Shown: piece after piece, positions 1-9,492 of the stretch
Position numbering within the stretch: position 1 is the stretch's first letter
How the letters are laid out: each line of letters opens with the position of its first letter
Assembly: GCF_018873765.1 (NCBI RefSeq)
Contig: NC_057919.1
Span: forward strand, 61,642,484 to 61,706,483
Length of the DNA: 64,000 nucleotides
Direction of reading: 5' to 3'
From: Telopea speciosissima
Taxonomy: Eukaryota; Streptophyta; Magnoliopsida; Proteales; Proteaceae
Translations under genes and position numbers: made by a program
The notes under the pieces: model-generated
The model's database searches: none
What the model saw: the letters and a program-made list of their open reading frames with translations, nothing else
Told to the model about the DNA's origin: nothing

Positions 1-449
1 CTCAATGTGTGAACAACGGCAACCTCGGTTGCTCAGAGGCTTGCCAGTTGAAGTACATGTACCCCAAGATGTCAAGGGTTCAACTTTATTGGTCACATTT
101 GTGCCATTAAAAGGCACCCTTTCCCTCTCCCCACTCCCCCTTGGTAGTTGTAGATTTTGTTGCCTCCGTAGTTTATTCGAATCAGCCTTCCTTTCGTAGT
201 TTGTAGTTGGCCTATGGGCCCTTGATTAGGATAGACCCAAAAAATGTGTCTCGATGTGGGCCAGTAAGTGAGTGCAACAAGTACTAGAAAGGCGTGCTAG
301 ACTAAATCATGGAGGCTAATTCGAATAACCCTGATTGCATCGTAAAAGGGCGTCTATAGTCTTAAGGATACTGAGACTGAGCCCACCGTTTCTCCTAACA
401 ACTACAACTTTTTTTTATTATAGTAGACGAGTACGTGATTGTTTGTGAA
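1..449. other. intergenic sequence, unidentified
   Basis: No gene, repeat or RNA was recognised here. A short open frame of 64 codons at 5-199 has no family resemblance I can see and is probably chance. The stretch ends at the target-site duplication of the Copia element (GCATT at 450-454). Confidence 0.5.
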
Positions 450-454
450 GCATT

Positions 455-692
455 TGTTAAGAATGCAATAAAAAATGTGGAAATAGCTTACTTATTCCAT
501 TGATATGAGATTACATTTATACAACTTTAGAGAAAGAAAAGAATGGAAAGACAATTGTTTTTACAAGGAAAGAATATAAAATAAAATGTATAAGGAAAGA
601 ATGAAAGAATGAAATCAGGAGGCTATCAATCTATGCAGCTGTATTATCACATGTGAGAAATGTGATAAATGTGAATCACATGAGCTCCAATG
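455..692 (-). repeat. 3' LTR of the Copia element
   Basis: It aligns almost base for base with 5084-5328. On the element strand it ends ...TTAACA. Its 5' edge follows the polypurine tract (minus strand 703-693, GAGGGGGAG core). The first dinucleotide reads CA rather than the usual TG, and the other LTR reads TA, so both copies have lost the canonical TG start. Confidence 0.9.
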
Positions 693-699
693 CTCCCCC

Positions 700-1486
700 T
701 CAAGTTGGGCTGTGAATGTTGAGAACACCCAACTTGACCTTCAAAGTGGTAAATAAAGTAGCATCCAGAGCTTTAGTGAATATATCTGCAACTTGATCAG
801 AACTGGGTACATATGTCAGACGAAGAAGACCATTGTTGATGTTGTCGCGAACAATATGGCAGTCAATCTCAATGCGTTTGGTATGCTCATGAAACACAGG
901 GTTGGCCGCAATATGAAGCGCGGCCTGATTATCACAGTATAGAGAAATGGGTTGGGTCCGTGTGATCCGCAAGTCACGGAGTAGGGTAGTCAACCAAATA
1001 AGCTCACCCAGTAGTGACAGCCATGGAACGATACTTGGCCTCAGCGGAGGAGCGGGATACAGTATGTTGTTTCTTGGATGTCCATGAGATGGGACTTGAA
1101 CCAAGAAAGATGCAATAGCCACTAGTGGATAGTTTGGTAACGGGGCAACTGGCCCAGTTCGAATCACAATAAGTGCGTAAAGTGAGGGCGCTAGAAGAGG
1201 AGAGCAAGATGCGCTGCCCAGCGGTGCTACGTAAATACTGAAGAAGGCGAGTTGCCTCATACATGTGGGGCTGTCGTGGCTGGTGCATGAATTGACTGAG
1301 GAGGGTAACAGTATGCACAATATCAGGTCGAGTAATGGTGAGATAAATAAGCTGGCCAATCAGGCGGCAATAAGAACCAGCATCATCCAGTAAATCACCC
1401 TCGGAGGGGGATAATTTAAGATTTTGTTCCATAGGAAAGGCTGTAGTGCGTGCCCCAGAAAAATTCATGTCCGAAAGAATGTCCAA
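700..1486 (-). pseudogene. Copia RT C-terminus and RNase H, broken
   Basis: Two overlapping minus-strand frames together cover the end of a Copia RT and its RNase H. The 1486-1004 frame contains YLTITRPDI and the [10 protein letters not shown] motif at the start of RNase H. The 1359-700 frame continues with [33 protein letters not shown] residues, split here as CDNQAA and [10 protein letters not shown], and with the C-terminal VADIFTKAL motif. RNase H is therefore split across two frames by a frameshift near 1,010-1,030. A stop separates this piece from the upstream RT. It is the 3'-most coding part of the element, next to the polypurine tract and 3' LTR. Confidence 0.85.
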
Positions 1487-1492
1487 AGCATA

Positions 1493-2734
1493 TTATCGTT
1501 GATTTAAAAAAATTCCATGACGGGACCGAGTTACCTCAATACCAAGAAAGTACTTAACCGGGCCGAGATCCTTTAGGCAGAATTGCTGATGCAAGGTCAT
1601 TTTGAGAGCTATAATAGCAGTGGAATTTGGACCTATGATAAGGATATCATCGACATACACCAAAATATAAATGGCAGAGGCATCATGACCCTTAAAAAAT
1701 AATGAATAATCAACCTTTGATTGAGTAAAACCAAGGCGGAGAAGGGCCGTGGAGAGCTTGGCGAACCATTGGTGGGAAGCCTGTTTGAGACCATACAAAG
1801 AGCGATTGAGGCGACAAACAACATTCTCCCCCTGTCCTTGGTAACCCGATGGAAGATGCATAAATACTTCCTCGTCGAGGTCACCATGTAAAAAGGCGTT
1901 TTGCACATCGAGATGGGAGAGGGGCCACTGTTGGACAGCCGCAATAGCAAGTAAGGTGCGAACAGTGACTAATTTCGCAAACGGGGCAAAAGTTTCATGG
2001 TAATCGATGTCCTCAGTTTGAGTGTAACCCTTGGCGACCAAGCGGGCTTTGTAATGCTCGATGGTACCGTCTGCCTTTCGCTTGATTTTGTAGACTCATT
2101 TGCAACCAATAGGTTTAGCATGGGATGGTAAGGGAACCAGAGTCCAAGTATTATTAAGTTCGAGAGCCTGGATCTCAGCCTGCATAGCCTCCTTCCAATC
2201 TGGAGATAGAGAAGCCTTTGCAAAACTAGTGCGCTCCTTGATGACAGAGAGGGACCCAATAAACTGAAAATGGGATGGTAAGAGCATATGATAAGAAACA
2301 GAAGAGACAATTGGAGAGACAGTACCTGCAGCGGAAGGAAACGATGGCTGGGTAATGACCGAGCAATGGAAGTCCTTGAGACGTAAGGGCTGTTGGGGGG
2401 TTCTTAGGGAGCGTTTGAGGGGAATGATAGGGTGTAGGGGGGGATCGGGTGGTATGGGTATGGTTGCATTAGGGTCGGGTGCATTGGGGTTGGAGTCATG
2501 TGGTTCGGGTTCATGGGGATCCGGCTCATTGGGATCGGGTGCATTGGGGGCGTGTTCATTGGGATCGGGTTGGGAATGTAGGGGAATGGGGATGGCCTGG
2601 GCCTGTGGAGGTGAGGGTGGTGGGTGAGCAGTGATGGAGTTCATAACAGGGAGGGGAAGGCTTCGATGGTCAGGAGGGGGGTAAATTGTAAAATGGGAAA
2701 ACGGTTTCATGAAATGTGACCTCACGATTGACAA
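1493..2734 (-). pseudogene. Copia linker and reverse transcriptase, interrupted
   Basis: Minus-strand 2734-2096 holds a Pro/Asp/Asn-rich linker with repeated DPNEP- and DPNAP-like units, then the RT N-terminus (WKEAMQAEI, LNNTWTLVPLP). A stop at about 2098-2096 interrupts the frame. It resumes at 2041-1493 with VAKGYTQ, the LDVQNAFLHGDL motif, SLYGLKQASHQW and the catalytic YVDDILI box, all typical of RVT_2. A further stop follows the KYFLGIE motif at 1493. The catalytic residues survive but the frame does not. The linker repeats are element-specific and seem to code for no domain. Confidence 0.9.
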
Positions 2735-3608
2735 AGATTTTGTGGGTGGCTAGGCCATAGACCTTGTAGCCCTTCTGAGCATAGGGATAACCAAAAAAAA
2801 CGCCTGGGATGCACGGGAATCAAATTTGTGTTTGATGAAATTATGATTATGGCGATAGCAAAGACAACCAAAGGTGCGGAGGTGATGGTAAAGGGGGGTT
2901 TTGCTGGTGAGAACCTGAAGGGGTGAGCGGTGGTTGAAAACTTTAGTAGGTAACCGGTAGATGAGTGGCTGTAAGAATACATTCACTCCAAAATTCCTAT
3001 GGTAGGTGAGCTTGAAAGGAGAGAGCTCTAGCGACATTCAGGAGATGGCGGTGTTTTCTTTCAACAACCCCATTTTGTTGGGGGGGGGGGGGGTGTCGAC
3101 GCAACTATGTTGATGGATAACTCCATGGGTGTTAAAAAAGTCTTTGGAGGCGTGATTAAAAAATTCACGACCATTGTCGGAACGGATTTGTTTGATTTGG
3201 CATCCAAATTGGGTCTTTATCATAGAGAAAAAAATTCTGCAATTGGGACAAAGCATCGGACTTGTGATTTAGTAAATAAATCCAAGTGCACCTAGAGAAA
3301 TCATCAACAATAGTGAGAAAAAAATGCGCACCACAAAGTGCGGGGACAAAATAAGGTCCCCAAATGTCGCAATGTATTAAGTCAAAACAATGAGTCTTGG
3401 AGATCACACTAGAGGGAAAAGGTAAACGGGTTTGTTTAACTAAGGGGTAAATGGGACAATTATGTTTATCGGACATGGAAATTGTAGGTTCAATTTTATT
3501 TAAAGGAAAAAATACATTATTTGAGGGGTGCCCAAGGCGGTAATGCCAAAGGTTAGGGGTTGGGGAAGTAGTGAAAACCGCAAGGGGTGGGGAATTTACT
3601 TCATCCAA
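2735..3608 (-). pseudogene. Copia integrase, frameshifted
   Basis: The 3608-3165 frame begins with a GAG-pre-integrase zinc region (LWHYRLGHPS). One ligand of the usual CPxC pair is replaced (CPIY). The integrase core follows, with HCDIWGP and IVDDFSRCTW. A second frame (3256-3038) carries the IRSDNGREF motif and then reaches a run of 14 C on this strand (3093-3080), at which the frame departs from the expected ending of the core. A third frame (3037-2750) carries the conserved RTFGCLCY segment. At least two frameshifts are visible, so the enzyme is dead. Confidence 0.85.
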
Positions 3609-3630
3609 TATGTATAGACCTCCATGAGCC

Positions 3631-5067
3631 TTACCCAGTCCAATCGTCTCCTTCGTTTGTAGGTCCTAAAAATAACAGGGTAGGAGTAAATATGGCTGAA
3701 CAATTAAGTGATTGAACAAGTTGTTTAATAGAAATGAGATTAAAATTGAAAGAGGAAACAAAAAAAACATATAGTGGCAAGGTGGGGACCGGGACACAGG
3801 TCCCAATATGGGTTACTGAAGCACGATGCCCAGTAGGTAAAATGATGGGAGATGAATAAGGTTTAAGGGTGTGGGACTGAAAAAGGGAAAAATCAGATGC
3901 CATATGATGGGTGGCGCCAGAATCAATGACCCAAATAGTGGGTTTGGAAATGTTACTTGCGGCATTAGCCAAGGGAATCATATTACCCGATTGGAGGAGA
4001 GAAATGAGCTGATTGTATTGCTCGGTTGTGAAGGTATGAGCAGGAACAGCGGGGGCATCCACTACCGAGGCCGCCAGAGATCGAATTGGAGGTGATGATG
4101 AAGTAGGAGCGGAAGCCTTGGAAGGGGTCTTTGGGGGGTACCCATGTTTCTTGAAACATCGGGATTCAGAGTGACCATCAAGACCACAGAAATCATAATG
4201 ATAATGTGGTTTGGGGCGTCCAGATTTGGAGTTGGGGCGGCCATGGGCAGCAAGAGCCGATTGAGTGAGAGAGGGCTCCGGGGCAGCAAGGACGGAGCAT
4301 TGACGTTCTTCTTGTAGAAGTAGTGAATAGGCACGATTGATGGAAGGCAAAGGGTCCATCAATAGTAGCTGGCTGCGAATTGAAGAATATGAGTCGTTGA
4401 GACCCATCAAAAACTCAAGTAAGCGATCACGTTGAAGTAGATCAAAATGGTGTGGAAGAACACCACAGGTGCAGGCCGGGTATGAATCGTAGGACACAAG
4501 TTCGTCCCAAAAACCTTTGAGAAGGGTGTAATAAGTAGCCAAGGAAGACATGCCCTGGTGATGGTTTGAAATCGCATGACGAATCTCAAAAATGCGCGGA
4601 GCATTTTTTTGAGAGAAACGATCGTGAAGATCAACCCAAACCTCATAAGTGGAGGAAGCATACAACACACTGTGGGCAATGTTAGTGGCGAGAGAATTAG
4701 CAATCCAGGAAAGGACCATGCTATTGCAACGCTTGCAGTTGAGAAGCTTAGGGGAGGTGGCCTCGGGTTGAGGGATGGAACCATCAATGAATCTCAGTTT
4801 ATGCTTGGCCTCGAGAACCATGCGCATGGCGCGGCTCCAAGTGGGATAATTATCGCCTTTGAGGGGTTGAGTGACCAACACAGCACCAGGGTTGTCAGAG
4901 TGGTGAATGAAGAATGGGGAGGACCCATCCAAATCAGAAACGATCAAAGGGGGCAACCTGATGAGCAGTGGGAGCGGCAGCAGCTTCAGCAGTATCCATG
5001 GGACCGATTGAGTGAAAAAAAGAGGTGGAGAAGTGGAGGAAGAAAAAAAGGGTATTGGCAGGATCAA
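3631..5067 (-). CDS. Copia gag-protease open frame
   Basis: An uninterrupted 478-codon frame. Its N-terminal part has the Copia gag signature (NYPTWSRAMRMVL, about residues 73-85), followed by a gag body with LATYYTLLKGFWDEL. Near residue 295 is a zinc-knuckle remnant in which the first of the three Cys is Tyr (YDFCGLDGHSESRC). The pepsin-like protease site WVIDSGATHHM lies near residue 380. The exact start is uncertain: the first 45 residues are hydrophobic and atypical, so translation may begin further in. The frame is open, but downstream pol is broken and the damaged knuckle suggests the element is inactive. In element order it follows the 5' LTR and PBS. Confidence 0.85.
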   Translation of the reverse strand: MILPIPFFSSSTSPPLFFTQSVPWILLKLLPLPLLIRLPPLIVSDLDGSSPFFIHHSDNPGAVLVTQPLKGDNYPTWSRAMRMVLEAKHKLRFIDGSIPQPEATSPKLLNCKRCNSMVLSWIANSLATNIAHSVLYASSTYEVWVDLHDRFSQKNAPRIFEIRHAISNHHQGMSSLATYYTLLKGFWDELVSYDSYPACTCGVLPHHFDLLQRDRLLEFLMGLNDSYSSIRSQLLLMDPLPSINRAYSLLLQEERQCSVLAAPEPSLTQSALAAHGRPNSKSGRPKPHYHYDFCGLDGHSESRCFKKHGYPPKTPSKASAPTSSSPPIRSLAASVVDAPAVPAHTFTTEQYNQLISLLQSGNMIPLANAASNISKPTIWVIDSGATHHMASDFSLFQSHTLKPYSSPIILPTGHRASVTHIGTCVPVPTLPLYVFFVSSFNFNLISIKQLVQSLNCSAIFTPTLLFLGPTNEGDDWTG

Positions 5068-5070
5068 TTA

Positions 5071-5083
5071 GGCTTTGATACCA
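5071..5083 (-). other. Copia primer-binding site
   Basis: On the minus strand this reads TGGTATCAAAGCC, one substitution from the common plant Copia site TGGTATCAGAGCC that pairs with initiator tRNA-Met. It directly follows the 5' LTR end (...TTAACA), which fixes element polarity. Confidence 0.9.
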
Positions 5084-5328
5084 TGTTAATAATGCAATCA
5101 AAATGTGGAAATAACTTACTTATTCCATTGATATGAGATTACATTTATACAACTTTAGAGAAAGAAAAGAATGGAAAGACAATTGTTTTTACAAGAAAAG
5201 AATATACAATAAAATGTATAAGGAAAGAAGGAAAGAATGAAAGAATGAAATCAGGAGGTAATCAAACTATGCAGCTGTATTATCACATGTGAGAAATGTG
5301 ATAAATGTAAATCGCACGAGCTCCAATA
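5084..5328 (-). repeat. 5' LTR of the Copia element
   Basis: Near-identical partner of 455-692, longer by one extra GAAAGAAG-like unit in the purine-rich part. Followed on the plus strand by the GCATT target duplication. Confidence 0.9.
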
Positions 5329-5333
5329 GCATT

Positions 5334-5862
5334 CATACATTGCAATAAATTCAAGTTGGTAGCCATTCATAATTCCATTGTTCTATTTACAATACATTGT
5401 CAAACCCAAACTATAGTATCAAAAAAAAAATAAAATTTGTTGAACAGATAGTTTACATTGGTGATTCATTGAAAGCAAAACGCAAAGTCTGAGATTTTGA
5501 GTTTTATGGGTTAGCTTTCCTTCCAAATGCTCTTAATCTTCATTTGGCTCCAGGAATTTGAGTGAGTAAAGAGTAATGATTCCACTTAAACTGTTGAGGC
5601 CTCAGGGACATAAGAATTGGAATAGGGTCCTCATCCCCTGATCTTGAGATTTCAATAATAGGATTGGGAATTTCTTGACTTCCAATTCCTTGATCCAAAC
5701 AAACGTTTGGGTCTCAAATTCCTCTATGGGCATGCCACTTTTAGACTCTTGGATGAGAAATCCATCATAGATTCAGGAAGAAGTACTATTTCCAGAGCCC
5801 CAAGAGAACTTCATATATCAACCCTCCAGAAAATTTCAAGAAGATACTGGTTAACGATGCTT
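5334..5862 (-). other. 3' flank / probable 3' UTR of the RBK-like kinase gene
   Basis: This stretch lies between the kinase stop codon (5863) and the Copia insertion. No other gene is visible. Part of it is likely the 3' UTR. I could not place a poly(A) site with confidence. Confidence 0.4.
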
Positions 5863-8800
5863 TCAGAACTCCAAAGCAATCTGCTTATGTCGAGTAAGAT
5901 CATTCAGATACCTTGTTGAGTTGTATTCTTCAGCATCATGCAGCTCCTCTGAGTAGGTCCTTTGATGGGATGGTCTTTGACATTGTTTTGAGCTTTTCGA
6001 AATGCCTTCATCACCTCTTAGAAGTTGTACAACCTGAAGCCACAAGCAAACACAAATCAACCTGCATCTCTTGTATATGAGAAACTTGATAAATGTAACT
6101 TTCTCATACTCTGCTCTACTGTGTTTGCCATTTGATGTTCCCCTCTATCTGAGAATTCCTTTACATGTTTTCCTCATTCTTTAAGTTACTAAAATGCACT
6201 ACAATACGTTTACATGTATATACTTCACTTAGACTCGCTTTTCAGTTTTCACTGACTAGCCTTTTCAATCAACAGGTAAGAGAACAAACTGTATTCTTTA
6301 GTAATCAAAGACTCGAACAGTCCCAATGTTGGAGTACTCTCTCACTTTTAATCATGACTTTGGATGTTCTATTTTGTGGAATGATCCAGCAAATATGCAT
6401 AACCAAGTCTTGTTTATGCATTTCAGGAGGTTACTACATCCGAAATTGCATGTCTGTAAAGACTGATAATCAAATCCCTGTTTACATGTGATAACATACT
6501 ATAGAGGATAACCATGTCTATAAATCATATACTAAACAATAATAATGATGATGATGACACTATTAATAGTAATAATATCAACACTGAAAATATTGCAGCC
6601 ATTGCAGACCAATGTATTCAGTGTAGTTTTTGGTCTGACCATGGGAAAATGTTTGCAGATTGAACCCAGCACACTGTAGGACTACAAATTTGAACCACAA
6701 AAAGAATTTCGGCCATTTGTTTCTTCCATTATAGCATGAATTTGTAGGGGAAAAAAACATGCCTGACTCATTCTAGGCCGTAGAAGCGAAGAGTTTTGGG
6801 TGCACAAAGAAGCTGTCGAAATTGCATGACTCATCAGCAGTGGGTCGTAGTCATTAGCAAGAGAAGGATCAACAAGCTCCATTGTATCATTCCTATCGAT
6901 CAAAGGCTTTGCCTACAATAAAATTTAAGTTGAAACAGTTTGAAATTTTAAATCCTAAAAGAGACAATTGATAATGGCAATATAGGATACAATATAATAA
7001 AGAGGTGAAGAAGATAACATACCCACATGACTAGACTTTGCTGCGAGTTATCCAAAGCTCGGCGCCCAGTAATGAGCTCTAACAGTAGCACCCCAAAAGC
7101 AAAGACATCAGTCTTCTCATCTACTATGCCATGCATAAAGTATTCAGGAGCAAGATAGCTGCAATGGTAATAAATCAGGGAAAAAGTAAGAAAGAAAATC
7201 CTTTTCAAAGCTCAGGATAGGTGGGTAATAAGTCCAAGATTTACTGACCCAAATGTGCCTTCAAATTTTGATACAGTACGGTGAGTCCATTGTCCGGGTA
7301 ACCACTTTGAGAGCCCAAAATCACAAATCTGGCTTGAAGATGACCAAGTTAGCTGAGAGTTCAAAAAAAAAGGGCTCCCCTCTCCCCGGGAATTTTTAGG
7401 AAAAGAAAAGAAAAAAGAAAGAAACTATATTTGTTCAAATAGAAAAGCATCGGTATCGACCTATTCCGTCTATAAAACAATGCAGGATGCAACAAAGAAC
7501 CAGTCAATTTTGGCTGTTGATAATATGATGTCATATTAACCGATATAAAAGAAAACAAAGAAGCAATGAGACTACTTCCCTGGCATGGATATCACTGCAA
7601 AATTATATAAACCCAAAGTTTTTGGAGAGTAATCTAACAGACAAGAAGTGAGAATATTTGCACAAAAATGATTCCCTTCTCAAACTTTCTCAATACTAAC
7701 CTCTCAATGAATTATAAATGAAACCACAGATTTCCACAAAACTGAGGTTTCATGGTCCAATGAACATTCAAGTTTTAACTATACCTGAGGCTCAAAATCT
7801 TGTGTAAGCAAAATATTAGCAGCCTTGATATCCCTGTGGATGATTCGCTTTTGACAAATCTCATGAAGATACAGGAGACCCTCAGCTGACCCTAAAGCAA
7901 TCTTATACCTGATCCCCCATTCTAATTTCTCTTCTGAACCTGCAAAAGAGAAACAAATTTATACAAAGGAACCCCTAGTTCCACTAATTCATAAGAAATC
8001 AAGAAACAGGAACGAAAGCAATGATGTACAAACCATGAAGTAGAGATGATAAGCTCCCATGTGGAGACAATTCAAGAACAAGGTGCATTCCTCCTTCAAC
8101 TCCATATCCTATCAATTTAGCAGTATTAGGATGGTTTACATGAACTATGATTCCAAGCTCAGATAAAAAAGCTGCCGTTCTTTCTTCTGAAGTTCCTCGT
8201 GTCAGTCGCTTAATTGCTATAAGCTGCCCATTTTGCAAACACCCCTTATATACTTCCGCATAACCACCTTTACCAATCAAATTCTCTGCTTAACAAAGAA
8301 AAAGGATTGATAAAAGAAAGAATAACTTAGATAACCAAAGATCAAATCTTGAAACAAAAGTCTAAAACTTCTAAATTACGATTTCGAGTTCTAGAAAACA
8401 TTACAAACCAGAGCTGAAATTGTTAGTTGCAATTTGGAGTTCTGAAAGTGTAAAGTTCCTCCAGGATGGTTTTAGATAGCAGAAATCATATTCTCCAGGT
8501 GGATTGATTATTTGGCGCTGATTTTCTCTAACACGTCTGCCTTTTCTTCTGGAAAGAACACTAACAGAAGGAAAACTGTAAAAGCGCTTCAAGGTTCTAG
8601 CTTTCAATAAACGGCATAATCCCTGCCAATGAGAAGTGGCCCTAGGTTGAATTTCAGCTCCAGAGGTGCTGGCCTTTGAAGAACCCGTCCGTGTTTCTAT
8701 GCTCCTTAAGCAATCTTCAAGGACTCCTCTAGGAGAGAACCACTCTTCATTTTCCTTCCCCATATCTAAAGATGCTAGGTCTAACAAAATAGCATTCTAA

Positions 8801-9492
8801 AGTGAGTGGAGGAAAGGAGGGAGTGGGAAGAAATAAAAAAGATAAGGAAATGTGACCTTCAAAGTTCAAGAAATGAAAAAGTTTCGAGTCTTTACCTTTA
8901 GCAGAGACAGAAACAAGAAGCCGAGGAACTGCCTTTCTATCTCCAGCCGGAAAGACCTTACTTTCTGGGGTTTTTCCGGCGACGGCATTGAAACAGCTAC
9001 CATGACCGCTGCCAAAACAATTGCAATATAGATAGAGAACTCAAAAGAGAAAAGAAAATGGAAACAGAGAAGCTGACGGGCTAAATCAGGGGAGGGAAAA
9101 AAAAAAAGGGCTGGAAGAGATTTGTTTTGTGTTATTTGTTTTAGTGAAGAACCAGAGAACCATCATCAGAAAATCTGAATAGAAAATAAAGCGAAAAGCA
9201 AAAAAAAAGGCCAAGTACGAGAAAACCCTGAAAAATCTAAGTTGCTAGAGCATGGAAACACAAATTCATCTCAAACCACAAAACACAGAAAACCCATTAC
9301 AGAGAAACTCACCACAGAAAAAATAAATCATAATAACGGCATGGAAAACAAAACAATGTTAGCAAGAACCCATTCTGTCGTTTCTTAAGAACAGAAAATC
9401 CGCCTAACCCAGAACCTGAAACTCAAAGAAGAAGAAGAATACGATAGTTACCTTGGAGGAGAATCAAAAGATTCTCGAACGACATCGTCCAT
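5863..9492 (-). CDS. RBK1/RBK2-like: RBK1/RBK2-like receptor-like cytoplasmic Ser/Thr kinase (RLCK VIA)
   Basis: A cytosolic Ser/Thr kinase related to Arabidopsis RBK1/RBK2, which are known to bind ROP GTPases. There is no signal peptide or membrane span. Exons by splice sites and phase: 9492-9452, 9008-8896, 8780-8409, 8285-8034, 7939-7785, 7328-7249, 7158-7023, 6912-6763, 6033-5863. All phases agree and give 489 residues, close to the family length (about 460-470). The N-terminal third is low-complexity with an [12 protein letters not shown] motif. The kinase domain starts near residue 168 ([13 protein letters not shown]). It has the glycine loop [11 protein letters not shown] (180-190), Lys201, Glu218, [11 protein letters not shown] (294-304), DFG (314-316) and APE (341-343). 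It should therefore be active. Intron 8 has a GC donor (AG|GCATGT). The start MDDVV was chosen because it splices in frame to exon 2. Subfamily assignment is inferred from motifs; which RBK it matches is not resolved. Confidence 0.93.

Larger units (their letters stand above)
455..5328 (-). mobile_element. full-length Ty1/Copia LTR retrotransposon, decayed
   Basis: The element is 4,874 bp, lies on the minus strand and is bounded by two similar LTRs (238 and 245 bp). A perfect 5-bp target duplication GCATT flanks it at 450-454 and 5329-5333. In element order it has the 5' LTR, a primer-binding site complementary to initiator tRNA-Met (5083-5071), gag plus aspartic protease, integrase, reverse transcriptase, RNase H, a polypurine tract next to 692 and the 3' LTR. 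Gag before protease and integrase before RT is the Copia order. Stops and frameshifts in integrase, RT and RNase H mean it cannot encode an intact polyprotein. The LTRs differ by a few substitutions and an 8-bp indel (an extra repeat unit in the 5' LTR), so the insertion is not very recent. Confidence 0.95.

Noticed and set aside
2355..2627. Gly/Ser-rich 90-codon plus-strand frame
   Set aside because: It is the antisense of the Copia Pro/Asp/Asn-rich linker; the periodicity comes from that repeat.
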